From the NCBI RefSeq assembly GCF_003432035.1, contig NZ_QOHO01000045.1, forward strand, positions 48,934-112,933: 64,000 nucleotides of DNA, read 5' to 3'. Within the stretch, counting starts at the first letter, position 1. Every line of letters starts with the position of its first letter. The notes beneath the pieces were generated by a model that had not been told where the DNA came from, searched no databases, and was given only the letters and a program-made list of their open reading frames with translations. The stretch comes from Lacrimispora amygdalina (lineage in GTDB: Bacteria; Bacillota; Clostridia; Lachnospirales; Lachnospiraceae). A program made the translations under genes and the position numbers. This document shows, piece after piece, positions 26,120 to 34,342 of this stretch.

Positions 26120-27748
26120 CTAAATGGTAACTTCAAGAATTATCATATGAGCTATAACTGGAGTGTTGCCGAAGAATACTGTCTGACCGGTTGTGTTAAT
26201 TATTTCAACAATAGCGGGGATCGCACCTACGGTTACCAGAGCGGATCCATTCAGCTGTCCTGTTACAATCGGTGAGCTTGCAGCAGTACCTCCGCTGCCA
26301 TTTACCCGCGTAGTAAATTCAACATAAGTGGAAGGTCCGGCACCATCTGTAGAAATCCACCAGGATACATAATATACTCCTTCGGCATTAATGGTTGCGA
26401 CACCTGTAGTGGTATCATAGATAATATTCAGGCTTTGGTCAATTAGTACTGTATCAAAAATAACGGGACTGCCGTTTGCTACAGAAGTTCCTGTACTAAG
26501 CTGTACTTCGATACCTCTTAACTGTGCGGATGCACCAGAAGGTCCGGTAGGTCCGGTAGGCCCGGTAGCACCAGTAGCGCCGGTAGCGCCAGTAGGTCCG
26601 GTAGGTCCGGTAGCGCCGGTAGCGCCGGTAGCGCCAGTAGGTCCGGTAGGTCCGGTAGCGCCGGTAGCACCGGTAGCGCCAGTAGGTCCGGTAGGTCCGG
26701 TAGCACCGGTAGCACCGGTAGCGCCAGTAGGTCCGGTAGGTCCGGTAGCGCCGGTAGCACCGGTAGCGCCAGTAGGTCCGGTAGGTCCGGTAGCGCCGGT
26801 AGCACCGGTAGCGCCAGTAGGTCCGGTAGGTCCTACAGGTCCGGCAGGTCCGGTAGCGCCAGTAGCACCGGTAGCGCCGGTAGGTCCGGTAGGTCCGGTA
26901 GGTCCGGTAGGTCCGGTAGCGCCAGTAGCGCCGGTAGCGCCAGTAGGTCCGGTAGGTCCTACAGGTCCGGCAGGTCCAGCAGGTCCAGTAGCACCAGTAG
27001 CGCCGGTAGCGCCAGTAGGTCCAGTAGGTCCGGTAGCGCCGGTAGCGCCGGTAGCGCCGGTAGCGCCGGTAGGTCCGGTAGGTCCGGTAGGTCCTACAGG
27101 TCCGGCAGCGCCAGTAGCGCCGGTAGGCCCGGTAGGTCCGGTAGGTCCGGCAGGTCCTACAGCGCCGGTAGCGCCGGTAGGCCCGGTAGGTCCGGTAGGC
27201 CCGGCAGGCCCGGCAGGTCCTACAGCGCCGGTAGCACCGGTAGGCCCGGTAGGTCCGGTAGGCCCGGCAGGCCCGGCAGGTCCTACAGCGCCGGTAGCAC
27301 CGGTAGGTCCGGTAGGTCCGGTAGCGCCAGTAGCGCCAGTAGCGCCGGTAGGTCCGGTAGGTCCAGTAGCGCCGGTAGCGCCGGTAGCGCCGGTAGGTCC
27401 AGTAGGTCCGGTAGGTCCGGTAGCACCGGTAGCGCCGGTAGCGCCAGTAGCGCCGGTAGGTCCGGTAGGTCCGGTAGGTCCGGTAGCGCCAGTGGCACCG
27501 GTAGGTCCAGTAGGCCCGGTAGGTCCGGTAGGTCCATCAGGTCCTGGAATTCCCTGAGGTCCGGTAGGTCCGGTAGGTCCAGGACGGCCTGTGGGTCCCT
27601 GAGGTCCGGTAGGTCCAGGACAGCCTCTGGGTCCCTGCGGTCCAGGACAGCCTCTGGGCCCCTGCGGTCCGGTAGGTCCAGGACAGCATCTGGATCCCTG
27701 CGGTCCGCAACAGCAGTGATTATTATCCCAATCTCTACAATCATTCAT
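26120..27748 (-). CDS. Collagen-like triple-helix repeat protein (BclA-type)
   Basis: A 542-residue protein. Residues 1-60 are Cys-rich and then Gly-X-Y ([14 protein letters not shown], repeated GPRGCPGP). An unbroken Gly-X-Y region runs to about 405 (some 130 triplets, mainly GPT and GAT with GAV/GPA blocks). A 137-residue globular end follows, with strands such as [12 protein letters not shown], resembling the C-terminal beta-jelly-roll of exosporium filament proteins (BclA/C1q-like). No signal peptide is present, as is normal for such spore proteins assembled from the mother cell. AGGAGG lies 8 bases before the ATG, and a SigK-like promoter lies at 27830-27857. Thr-rich triplets are typical O-glycosylation sites in BclA; that role is inferred. 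The reverse frames are low-complexity by-products. Confidence 0.88.
   Translation of the reverse strand: MNDCRDWDNNHCCCGPQGSRCCPGPTGPQGPRGCPGPQGPRGCPGPTGPQGPTGRPGPTGPTGPQGIPGPDGPTGPTGPTGPTGATGATGPTGPTGPTGATGATGATGATGPTGPTGPTGATGATGATGPTGPTGATGATGATGPTGPTGATGAVGPAGPAGPTGPTGPTGATGAVGPAGPAGPTGPTGPTGATGAVGPAGPTGPTGPTGATGAAGPVGPTGPTGPTGATGATGATGATGPTGPTGATGATGATGPAGPAGPVGPTGPTGATGATGATGPTGPTGPTGPTGATGATGATGPAGPVGPTGPTGATGATGATGPTGPTGATGATGATGPTGPTGATGATGATGPTGPTGATGATGATGPTGPTGATGATGATGPTGPTGATGATGATGPTGPTGPSGASAQLRGIEVQLSTGTSVANGSPVIFDTVLIDQSLNIIYDTTTGVATINAEGVYYVSWWISTDGAGPSTYVEFTTRVNGSGGTAASSPIVTGQLNGSALVTVGAIPAIVEIINTTGQTVFFGNTPVIAHMIILEVTI
26530..27690. repeat. Tandem DNA repeats encoding Gly-X-Y triplets
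   Basis: Nine-base units (GGTCCGGTA / GCGCCGGTA types) are organised into higher-order repeats. A 45-base unit ([15 protein letters not shown]) recurs about six times nearly identically at 26540-26840, and a 54-base unit coding [18 protein letters not shown] recurs at about 27130-27300. Such arrays change length by slippage or recombination. Confidence 0.9.
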
Positions 27749-27829
27749 AATTATTTCCTCCTGCCAACGTGTAGCATTCTTATAATTCAGAAATTATATT
27801 ATAAAGGGCTTATACACACCTTTATAACA

Positions 27830-27857
27830 TATCATATGTATCTCTCTTTCAGTTTGT
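27830..27857 (-). promoter_or_regulatory. Possible sigma-K promoter of the collagen-like gene
   Basis: Read leftward: ACA (27857-27855), 16 bases, CATATGATA (27838-27830). The second element fits the CATAnnnTA form of the SigK -10, and the spacing also fits. It lies about 80 bases before the start codon. Found by eye only; the motif is short. Confidence 0.45.
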
Positions 27858-27986
27858 TAGAATTTTAATTCCGTTGTTTGGTATTTTTGCAGGATTTAGG
27901 GGGAAGGATTTTGTTTGTCCCAATTGAGAGAAATGAGTTTGAACAAAGGTAAACAAAATGGATTTGCAGAGTGTTTATTTCCAACA
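27858..27986. other. Intergenic remainder without a supported gene
   Basis: Together with the SigK-like promoter and the terminator at 27987-28042, this fills the 348-base gap between the collagen-like gene and the next leftward gene. A short rightward frame here lacks a plausible start and protein-like composition. Confidence 0.5.
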
Positions 27987-28042
27987 GAAAAAAACTCCTT
28001 TTTAGTAGGTGCTTTACGCTGTAATCATTACCAAAAAGGAGT
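27987..28042 (-). terminator. Intrinsic terminator of the DUF4489/DUF6232-like transcript
   Basis: Read leftward: ACTCCTTTTTGGTA, a 21-base loop, then TACTAAAAAGGAGT (14 bp with one wobble) and a T-run. It lies 55 bases past the stop of the gene ending at 28097. Confidence 0.8.
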
Positions 28043-28096
28043 AAAAAGCATCGATTTTTTTGCGTGGAGGTCTGGTATAAAAAAACAACTTTTATG

Positions 28097-28840
28097 TCAT
28101 GCGCTATAAACAGCTTTTCTGATTGCTTCGACCAGAGAATATAGTCCAAGCTCATTACAGTCGTTAATCAATCCTTTTTTAATAAATTCACCAAAGGACT
28201 GCTTAATTCCTTCATTATCGCTTAATTGCGTTAACATGATCGTATTTTCAATAAGCTCCAAAACATCCTTATCATCACTGCTTTTTTCAGTATATTTAGC
28301 AAGTAATTTTTGAAGATCAATGATTAGTGGGCTGGTCTCTTTAACTGACTGTACATTAATTATTTCCTTAATGATGGGTTTTTCCTCAACGGCTAAAGTA
28401 ATTTCATCTATTTTACCATCACCATTAAAATCTATATTTATTTCAGAGTAACCCTCTTTTTTTGTTAAATAGTCAATCATTAGTTCGTAAACCTGTTGCG
28501 TAAAATCTTCATTATTGGAAGCAAAAGAAAAAATCATTCCTGTGTTTATCTCAATATTAATATCTTTAATATCCTTTCTTTTCATGTACCATGTGATCCA
28601 TCCCAGGAGGCAGGTGATAAGGATAACCAGCAAAACTATTCGGACTGCCTGATTAAAGCCAGATAAAGCTATAAAAAGTAAAATAATATATAAATATACC
28701 GGTAATTGATTTTTAAAACAATTTCCAACCCATATGCGGGAAATATTGGGAATTTGAATCATATTGTCTTCCCATTTAATAGTATTTTTATTTATATGAA
28801 TCATGGAATTTTTAAATCTTTTCATAGTAGAATTTATCAT
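28097..28840 (-). CDS. DUF6232-like membrane protein with an EF-hand-type loop
   Basis: A 247-residue protein. Residues 14-120 show the pattern of DUF6232: a strand pair with I-Q-I-P-N-I-S-R-I-W-V (28-38), two membrane helices (46-64, 67-86), then strands and a helix (I-F-S-F-A-S...F-T-Q-Q-V-Y). After that comes D-F-N-G-D-G-K-I-D-E-I (137-147), a near-perfect calcium-binding EF-hand/dockerin-type loop, and a helical C-terminal part. The gene overlaps the upstream DUF4489 gene by ATGA, so expression is coupled. AAAGGAG precedes the ATG. The pairing with DUF4489 suggests a surface or spore role, but this is inference. Confidence 0.6.
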   Translation of the reverse strand: MINSTMKRFKNSMIHINKNTIKWEDNMIQIPNISRIWVGNCFKNQLPVYLYIILLFIALSGFNQAVRIVLLVILITCLLGWITWYMKRKDIKDINIEINTGMIFSFASNNEDFTQQVYELMIDYLTKKEGYSEINIDFNGDGKIDEITLAVEEKPIIKEIINVQSVKETSPLIIDLQKLLAKYTEKSSDDKDVLELIENTIMLTQLSDNEGIKQSFGEFIKKGLINDCNELGLYSLVEAIRKAVYSA

Positions 28841-29439
28841 AATTCTCCTTTCTGATTTTTATTGTCATCCTCAATGAGAGATGCGAATAAAACCGGGTTT
28901 GTTATTATGATGGTGCCAGTGGTGTCAAACCCCATAACTTCAATATATACGATATAATTACAGCATTTACATTTCGATGGATTACAATCACAGGCTGTGA
29001 ACGATAGTATATTAGTTTCTGTTGCCGGCACATTTCTGGCAAAAGCATAATTTGCACTGACAGGAATCTTTGTTGTCTGGCAGGCCTCCTGTCTGACCAG
29101 CTGAAAACGGAGATGCAGCCTGGCACTGATTGTTTCAATATTACAGGAAAAATTAAAATATATGATATAATTTCTGTAAATGGAGGTATCCAGGTTCATT
29201 GATGCTACGATATATGTAGCGCCCCTTTCGGAACTGTCAGGTAAAATAATTCCTCCTAATTCAGAGCTTTTGAAAAATACATCATTAGCAGCAGAATGTT
29301 TTACCGGGCGCTCGTGATTTTTTTTCGGATATTGCCGGCAGTCATATGTTTTTGCATGGGCAGGCTGAGAATTATTATTGAACGTTCTGTTATATGACAT
29401 ATTTCGTCGGAAAGGCATACCGAAAAAGCAGTTATACAT
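28837..29439 (-). CDS. DUF4489-like Cys-containing protein, divergent paralog
   Basis: A 200-residue protein. After a polar start (1-55) it follows the same order of blocks as the gene at 29578-30123: G-G-I-I-L-P (about 62-67), V-A-S-M-N-L-D-T (78-85), a strand ending F-S-C-N-I, L-R-F-Q-L-V-R-Q, A-N-Y-A-F-A-R, and the Cys cluster A-C-D-C-N-P-S-K-C-K-C-C (about 150-161). The two are paralogs, this one more diverged. DUF4489 proteins occur in spore-forming clostridia with unknown function. AAGGAG precedes the ATG. The last four bases overlap the next gene. Confidence 0.72.
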   Translation of the reverse strand: MYNCFFGMPFRRNMSYNRTFNNNSQPAHAKTYDCRQYPKKNHERPVKHSAANDVFFKSSELGGIILPDSSERGATYIVASMNLDTSIYRNYIIYFNFSCNIETISARLHLRFQLVRQEACQTTKIPVSANYAFARNVPATETNILSFTACDCNPSKCKCCNYIVYIEVMGFDTTGTIIITNPVLFASLIEDDNKNQKGEL

Positions 29440-29463
29440 GGCTATAGCTCCTTATATGAATGT

Positions 29464-29510
29464 TCATAGATAGAGTATTCGGCCGGTAAAACCAAATGCT
29501 CTATCTATGA
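29464..29510. other. Long intergenic hairpin between the two DUF4489 genes
   Basis: A perfect 12-bp stem, TCATAGATAGAG / CTCTATCTATGA, encloses a 23-base loop that contains CGGCCG and GGTAAAACC. No T-run follows on the minus strand, so it is more likely a processing or stability element, or an operator, than a plain terminator. Confidence 0.55.
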
Positions 29511-29577
29511 AGAAAGTCAGTTTATGCAACTATTTGTAAATAATACGGCCCTGCTTCCTGCTGCTTCTCAGTTTTTA

Positions 29578-30123
29578 TTAAAAGCATTCGTTATCTACAA
29601 TGAGTGCGGCAAGAGTTGCATTGTTAATGGCGGTTACGCCAACTGTAGCAACACCGGCGACAGTAGCAATTACGCTGTAAGTGCAGCAGTCATCGCTGCA
29701 GAAATCACAGTCGCAGACAAAGAAGCTAAAAGTATTGCTGTCAGTAATCGCAACGATCCGTGAGAATGTCCAGATAGGTCCTACCGGAAGAGCAGTAATC
29801 TGATTTTTACACTGCTTAAACAACTGGAAGTTGAGCGTTAAGACAGCAGCGGTGGTTACGATATTGCTTGCAAACTCAAACTTAATACAAGGTCTTTTTA
29901 AATATTTGGTATCTACAGTAACAGAAGCTAAAGTAAAGGTAGAACCGGCAGCTGTTAAGGCAGGAAGAGATACGCCACCCTGGCTGCCGCACTTTAAGAT
30001 TGTCCGGTTGGGTTTAAGAAATTTTTTGGGCCGTTCACATGGGCAGCCGCAATTGCAATTACACGAATAGTCCTGTACTTCATCACCGTCATATTCGCTT
30101 GTTCTGATATCTTGATCATTCAT
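29578..30123 (-). CDS. DUF4489 domain protein
   Basis: A 181-residue protein with a Cys cluster near the N-terminus (C-N-C-N-C-G-C-P-C, 21-29). A beta-rich domain follows, with L-K-C-G-S-Q-G-G-V-S-L-P-A-L-T (about 43-57), F-T-L-A-S-V-T-V-D-T, V-G-P-I-W-T-F-S-R and a second Cys cluster F-V-C-D-C-D-F-C-S-D-D-C-C (about 140-152). I recognise this as the DUF4489 pattern of clostridia. The cysteines could bind metal or cross-link a coat layer. There is no signal peptide. GGAGGT precedes the ATG. It is likely the first gene of a leftward group of three. Confidence 0.8.
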   Translation of the reverse strand: MNDQDIRTSEYDGDEVQDYSCNCNCGCPCERPKKFLKPNRTILKCGSQGGVSLPALTAAGSTFTLASVTVDTKYLKRPCIKFEFASNIVTTAAVLTLNFQLFKQCKNQITALPVGPIWTFSRIVAITDSNTFSFFVCDCDFCSDDCCTYSVIATVAGVATVGVTAINNATLAALIVDNECF

Positions 30124-30284
30124 GATGTGACCTCCATTTTACTTGATAATTAAGGCTTTCTAATTATACCGTCATGGTATACTACATTATATTAGAGAGA
30201 AAAAATTATGCTACACTTTTACTGAAAATTTTATACGTGACTAGTCTTAAGATACAGGTCTGATCAGCAGAAAATTGGGGGTAA

Positions 30285-30340
30285 AATAAAAAAATGAGCA
30301 GATAACAATGAAAAAAAAGAGTCATTGTTATCTGCTCATA
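30285..30340 (-). terminator. Intrinsic terminator after the OadB/OadG genes
   Basis: Read leftward: GAGCAGATAACAATGA pairs with TCATTGTTATCTGCTC around an 8-base T-rich loop, followed by TTTTTTT. A very stable stem. Confidence 0.88.
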
Positions 30341-30350
30341 AAACATGTCC

Positions 30351-30506
30351 TTATTCTTCAGAAGTGTCATCTTGTCCTGATCCAGACGTATTAGTAATCT
30401 TTGAGAGCAGGACGACAATTAGAGTTAAAATTCCAATTACTATAAATATAGAAGCCATGCCTTTTCCCATGATTTCTAAAGCGTATATCACGTTTTGTGT
30501 ATTCAT
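30351..30506 (-). CDS. OadG-like small membrane subunit of a sodium-pump decarboxylase
   Basis: A 51-residue protein read leftward, with AAAGGAGT 6 bases before its ATG. It has one membrane helix (about 16-35: M-A-S-I-F-I-V-I-G-I-L-T-L-I-V-V-L-L) and a short acidic tail ending D-D-T-S-E-E. The start M-N-T-Q-N-V-I-Y-A-L-E-I-M-G-K-G-M fits gamma (OadG/MmdD-type) subunits, which help assemble the membrane decarboxylase complex. It begins 16 bases after the beta subunit gene stops, so they share an operon. Confidence 0.75.
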   Translation of the reverse strand: MNTQNVIYALEIMGKGMASIFIVIGILTLIVVLLSKITNTSGSGQDDTSEE

Positions 30507-30522
30507 ATCGTACTCCTTTCAG

Positions 30523-31671
30523 CTAAGCCATATTCTTAAGAATCTGGCTTACAATATTAATAACAACTCCTCCTGCAACAACTGAGCCAATCTGCCCTGC
30601 TACATTTGCACTGATGGCATGCATTAAAAGATGGTTTGTGGGATCTTCCTTAAGCCCCATCTTTTGTATAACACGGGCTGACATGGGGAAAGCAGAAATC
30701 CCGGCGGCTCCAATCATTGGATTGATTTTGTTTTTCAGGAACAGATTCAGAAATTTGGCAAATAAGACACCGCCGACAGAGTCAAATACAAAGGCAACCA
30801 GTCCAAGCAGCATAATCAGTAAGGTTTTGGCATTAACAAAGGCTTCCGCCTGCATGCTGAAAGAGATTGTAATACCAAGCAGCAAAGTGATCAGGTTTGC
30901 AAGCGTGTTTTGTGCTGTATCAGATAAGCTTCCCAGACAGCCGCATTCCCTGATTAAATTTCCAAACATCAGGAATCCTACCAGCGCAACAGACTGGGGC
31001 GCAATGAGACCTGAGACCATGGTAACAATGATCGGAAACAAAATTCTGGTTATTTTAGTTACAGAGGCCGGATTGTATTCCATCCGTATCAAACGTTCCT
31101 TTTTCGTTGTAACAAGTCTGACAGCGAAAGGTTGTACAATTGGTACCAGCGCCATATAAGAATATGCAGCAACAGCGATTGCGCCCATGTACCGGGAATG
31201 CATGATCTGGGAAACCAGAATGGAGGTAGGACCATCGGCAGCGCCGATTATACCGATTGCTGCGGCATCATTTAAATCAAAGTTAAAAAGCACTGCCAGT
31301 AAGATCGTAAAAAAAATACCAAACTGTGCCGCACCACCGAAGAGGAACATTTTGGGATTGGATAGCAGGGGACCAAAATCGATCATGGCTCCGATTCCGA
31401 TAAACAAAAGAATAGGCAAAGCTTCCGAAGATTCAATGGTAGTTTCAAACAGCCATTGTATAATTCCGTTTACGTCACCAACTCCTTCCATTGTCTGATT
31501 AAGTACACCAGATAAGGGCAGGTTAACAAGAATGGCTCCGAAACCCATGGGCAGAAGCAGGGCGGGTTCAAAACCTTTGGCTATGGCAAGATAGATTAAT
31601 AAACCTCCGATTCCATACATAACCAACTGCTGCCAAGTAATTGCTGCAACACCTGACAATAAAAACTCCAT
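30523..31671 (-). CDS. oadB: Sodium ion-translocating decarboxylase, beta subunit
   Basis: The 382-residue integral membrane subunit (about nine helices) that couples decarboxylation of a biotin-bound carboxyl group to Na+ export. Family blocks are visible: N-G-I-I-Q-W-L-F (about 68-75), G-I-G-A-M-I-D-F-G-P-L-L (about 91-102), A-A-D-G-P-T-S-I (about 143-150, with the essential Asp) and G-A-A-G-I-S-A-F-P-M-S-A-R (about 322-334). AAGGAGG lies 9 bases before the ATG. The carboxyltransferase and biotin carrier subunits are not in the window, so the substrate (oxaloacetate, methylmalonyl-CoA or glutaconyl-CoA) cannot be assigned; the symbol is for the family. Confidence 0.9.
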   Translation of the reverse strand: MEFLLSGVAAITWQQLVMYGIGGLLIYLAIAKGFEPALLLPMGFGAILVNLPLSGVLNQTMEGVGDVNGIIQWLFETTIESSEALPILLFIGIGAMIDFGPLLSNPKMFLFGGAAQFGIFFTILLAVLFNFDLNDAAAIGIIGAADGPTSILVSQIMHSRYMGAIAVAAYSYMALVPIVQPFAVRLVTTKKERLIRMEYNPASVTKITRILFPIIVTMVSGLIAPQSVALVGFLMFGNLIRECGCLGSLSDTAQNTLANLITLLLGITISFSMQAEAFVNAKTLLIMLLGLVAFVFDSVGGVLFAKFLNLFLKNKINPMIGAAGISAFPMSARVIQKMGLKEDPTNHLLMHAISANVAGQIGSVVAGGVVINIVSQILKNMA

Positions 31672-32145
31672 AATAAAAATCCTCCTTAGCTTGGTTTGTT
31701 TTTCTTGCTGAATATATTTGCCTCTGCATGTACCTTTGTCTGAATCGCTGATGTAATATGTAAATATATTCTCAAATTTGTAAAATAAAGATAAAAATAA
31801 ACAGTTTAATCTTAAACTATTACTATTATTGATGTCAATGTGTTCTTGAATTTTCTCTGTTAATGATTCGTTAATATTGCATATTTGCTTATAATTTCAT
31901 TTATTCGTACATATCAATTATTGTCAAAAAGAATAATGATATAAGCAATATTTTATAATATAAATAGATAAAAATATCTATATTACACAAGAAATACGAT
32001 CAAAATAGCCGCGGAACGAATGAAATATGTGCATATTATCTAATTATTACATAGCATTTATTTGATGCTTGCTCTAATTGCATGAAAATGCTAGTATTTA
32101 ATGCAAAGCGAAATTTGCTTAAAAAATGAAAGGGAGATGAGCTCT
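31672..32145. promoter_or_regulatory. AT-rich divergent promoter region (oadB / pyrophosphatase)
   Basis: About 470 bases without a gene. For hppA, TTGCTC (32069-32074), 17 bases and TAGTAT (32092-32097), with TG one base upstream of the -10, make a likely promoter. On the left, a TTGACA read leftward (31838-31833) lies beside the perfect dyad GTTTAATCTTAAAC (31804-31817), a possible operator of the oad genes. The rest is AT-rich with no clear signal. Confidence 0.5.
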
Positions 32146-34278
32146 TTGGTATTTAATTTACAATTTTTTCAGGTCTTGTCTATTATTATTTCAATGCTTG
32201 CTTTTTGCACAGCATTCTGGCTCTACCGATGGGTTGAAGTACAGCCTTCCTCCAATCAGAGGATAGCAGAAATTAGTAAATTGATTCGCAATGGCGCAAA
32301 CACATTTCTCACTAAAGAATACAGGACTTTATCACGTTTTTGTCTTGTAGCAGCAGCTGTTATATTAATATTTCTTCCCGCACCCATATGGAAGGGCAAT
32401 ATTGCTGCTAACATTATTATGGCAGTTTCGTATCTATTCGGTACCGTATTTTCCGCAATTGCGGGAAAGATCGGCATAAGTATTGCAACAATCGCTAATG
32501 TAAAGGCGGCTGAGGCTTCAACAAAGGGAATCAAACAATCGTTCATGTCAGGATTCCGGGGCGGAGCCGTTATGGGAATGGCAGTAGTGGGTTCCAGCCT
32601 TCTTGGCGTAACTCTGGTTTTGCTTTTGACAAATAATACCACAGCTCTTCTTGGATTCAGTTTTGGCGCAAGCTCCATGGCTCTTTTTGCAAAGGCAGGC
32701 GGCGGCATATTTACAAAGACAGCAGATATCAGTGCTGATCTTGTTGGTAAGGTTGAACTGGGAATTCCTGAGGACGATCCCAGAAATCCTGCAGTTATTG
32801 CTGATAACGTTGGCGATAATGTAGGAGATGTGGCAGGAATGGGAGCGGATTTATTTGATTCCAATGTCGCTTCCATGGCGGCTGCTCTGGTTATGGCAGT
32901 ATCCCTTGACGGCGCCTGCAAGGCTGCCGGTCAGACAGCCAATAATGCAGCCATGGTTTTCTGCTATGCTGCAGTTGGTCTGCTGGCATCCATGGTGGGA
33001 GTAATGACTGCAAGAATGAAAGAGGGCGGAGACCCCACTTTGGCATTAAATACAAATACATACGTGACAACGGGACTATATGGTGTATTGACAGCAGCCG
33101 CAACATGGGCGTTTGGCTTCTCCTGGCGCATCTGGGGAGCCAGTGTTATCGGCCTTTTGGTAGGTGTAATCATTGGCCTTGCCAGTGACTATTTTACGGA
33201 TGATAAAAGACCTCCGGTTCGTGCTGTGGCAAAGGCCTGCGAGTCCGGACCGGCCTTTACAATTTTATCTGGAATCAGCTACGGTTTAATGAGTACCCTT
33301 CCCTCCATGGTCGGGATTGGTGTGTCGGCACTTGCCGCTTATAAGCTTTGCTACCCAATGGGCGGGGGAAGTGTGGAATATGCCATGTTTGGAATATCCA
33401 TGGCTGCAGTCGGAATGCTTTCTATCGTGGGAATGATCATTTCCAACGATGCATATGGACCGATTGTGGATAATGCCAGAGGACTGGTTGAGATGGGGGA
33501 TCTTGGCGATAAGGCGCTTGAGATAACCGATTCCCTTGACAGTGCAGGAAACACGGTAAAGGCGGTAACAAAAGGGTTTGCCATCGGAGCTGCAGGTCTG
33601 ACGGTAATCGCACTGCTGGGAGCATTTATGAGCGAGGTAAATGCGGCAATCGATGAGCTGAATGCTGTTTCGGCAGGAGCAATTATGGATAAGATTGCAG
33701 GTTTTGATGTGATTAATCCCAATGTCTTTTTTGGATTGCTGATCGGTGCTGCAATTCCCGCATTGTTTTCAGCCATGCTGATGCTTGGAGTTGACCGGAA
33801 TGCACAGCGTATGGTTTCCGAAATTCACCGTCAGTTTAAAGAAATTCCAGGTTTAAAAGAGGGAAAAAAAGGGGCTGTTCCGGAATACGATAAATGTATT
33901 GAAATTGCTACCGACGGAGCGATTAAGGAGTTGGTTCCGGCCGGACTTATGACAATTATCGCCACTCTTTTAGTTGGAGTGGTGGGAGGTGTTCAGTCAA
34001 TCGGCGGTTTCATTACGGGTAATATTGTGAGCGGATTATTATTTGCATTATTCATGTCCAATTCAGGCGGTTTATGGGATAATACGAAAAAATACATTGA
34101 AGCAGGCAATCATGGCGGTAAAAATTCACCGGCGCATAAGGCTGGTGTAGTGGGAGACACGGTGGGAGATCCATTTAAAGATACAGCAGGTCCGTCGATT
34201 AATACTCAGATAACGGTAGTATCTTTGGTAGCTTCTCTGACAGCAACTATTTTCCTGACCTTTAATCTGTTTGGGTGA
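32146..34278 (+). CDS. hppA: Membrane-bound proton-translocating pyrophosphatase
   Basis: Hydrolyses PPi and pumps ions across the membrane; 710 residues, about 16 helices. The catalytic blocks are present: D-L-V-G-K-V-E (about 200-206), D-N-V-G-D-N-V-G-D-V-A-G-M-G-A-D (about 220-235), N-D-A-Y-G-P-I-V-D-N-A (about 430-440) and the final G-D-T-V-G-D-P-F-K-D-T-A-G-P (about 669-682). At the position that separates subtypes the motif reads G-N-T-V-K-A (about 467-472). Lysine there is the mark of K+-independent H+ pumps. I favour TTG at 32146, with AGGGAG 9 bases upstream. The ATG at 32101 precedes the predicted transcription start, and the ATG at 32137 touches the binding site. Confidence 0.93.
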   Translation: MVFNLQFFQVLSIIISMLAFCTAFWLYRWVEVQPSSNQRIAEISKLIRNGANTFLTKEYRTLSRFCLVAAAVILIFLPAPIWKGNIAANIIMAVSYLFGTVFSAIAGKIGISIATIANVKAAEASTKGIKQSFMSGFRGGAVMGMAVVGSSLLGVTLVLLLTNNTTALLGFSFGASSMALFAKAGGGIFTKTADISADLVGKVELGIPEDDPRNPAVIADNVGDNVGDVAGMGADLFDSNVASMAAALVMAVSLDGACKAAGQTANNAAMVFCYAAVGLLASMVGVMTARMKEGGDPTLALNTNTYVTTGLYGVLTAAATWAFGFSWRIWGASVIGLLVGVIIGLASDYFTDDKRPPVRAVAKACESGPAFTILSGISYGLMSTLPSMVGIGVSALAAYKLCYPMGGGSVEYAMFGISMAAVGMLSIVGMIISNDAYGPIVDNARGLVEMGDLGDKALEITDSLDSAGNTVKAVTKGFAIGAAGLTVIALLGAFMSEVNAAIDELNAVSAGAIMDKIAGFDVINPNVFFGLLIGAAIPALFSAMLMLGVDRNAQRMVSEIHRQFKEIPGLKEGKKGAVPEYDKCIEIATDGAIKELVPAGLMTIIATLLVGVVGGVQSIGGFITGNIVSGLLFALFMSNSGGLWDNTKKYIEAGNHGGKNSPAHKAGVVGDTVGDPFKDTAGPSINTQITVVSLVASLTATIFLTFNLFG

Positions 34279-34298
34279 TAAAAAGACATTCATATAAG

Positions 34299-34342
34299 AG
34301 ACCGCTTCATCTGTCTTCATAAGACAGTGAAGCGGTCTGAAA
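34299..34342. terminator. Terminator between convergent genes
   Basis: AGACCGCTTCA pairs with TGAAGCGGTCT around CTGTCTT...AAGACAG, which itself pairs, making a long rod. It lies between hppA and the lyase gene. Confidence 0.85.

Noticed and set aside
26530..27690. Regular repeats that could suggest a CRISPR array
   Set aside because: There are no unique spacers and no cas genes, and the repeats are contiguous and encode Gly-X-Y triplets.
26518..27744. Open minus-strand frames coding Leu-Pro-Asp repeats inside the collagen region
   Set aside because: They are the same nine-base DNA repeats read in another frame. The Gly-X-Y frame has the start, the binding site and a globular C-terminus.
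27915..28109. 64-residue plus-strand frame
   Set aside because: It crosses a strong leftward terminator and lacks a good start and protein-like features.
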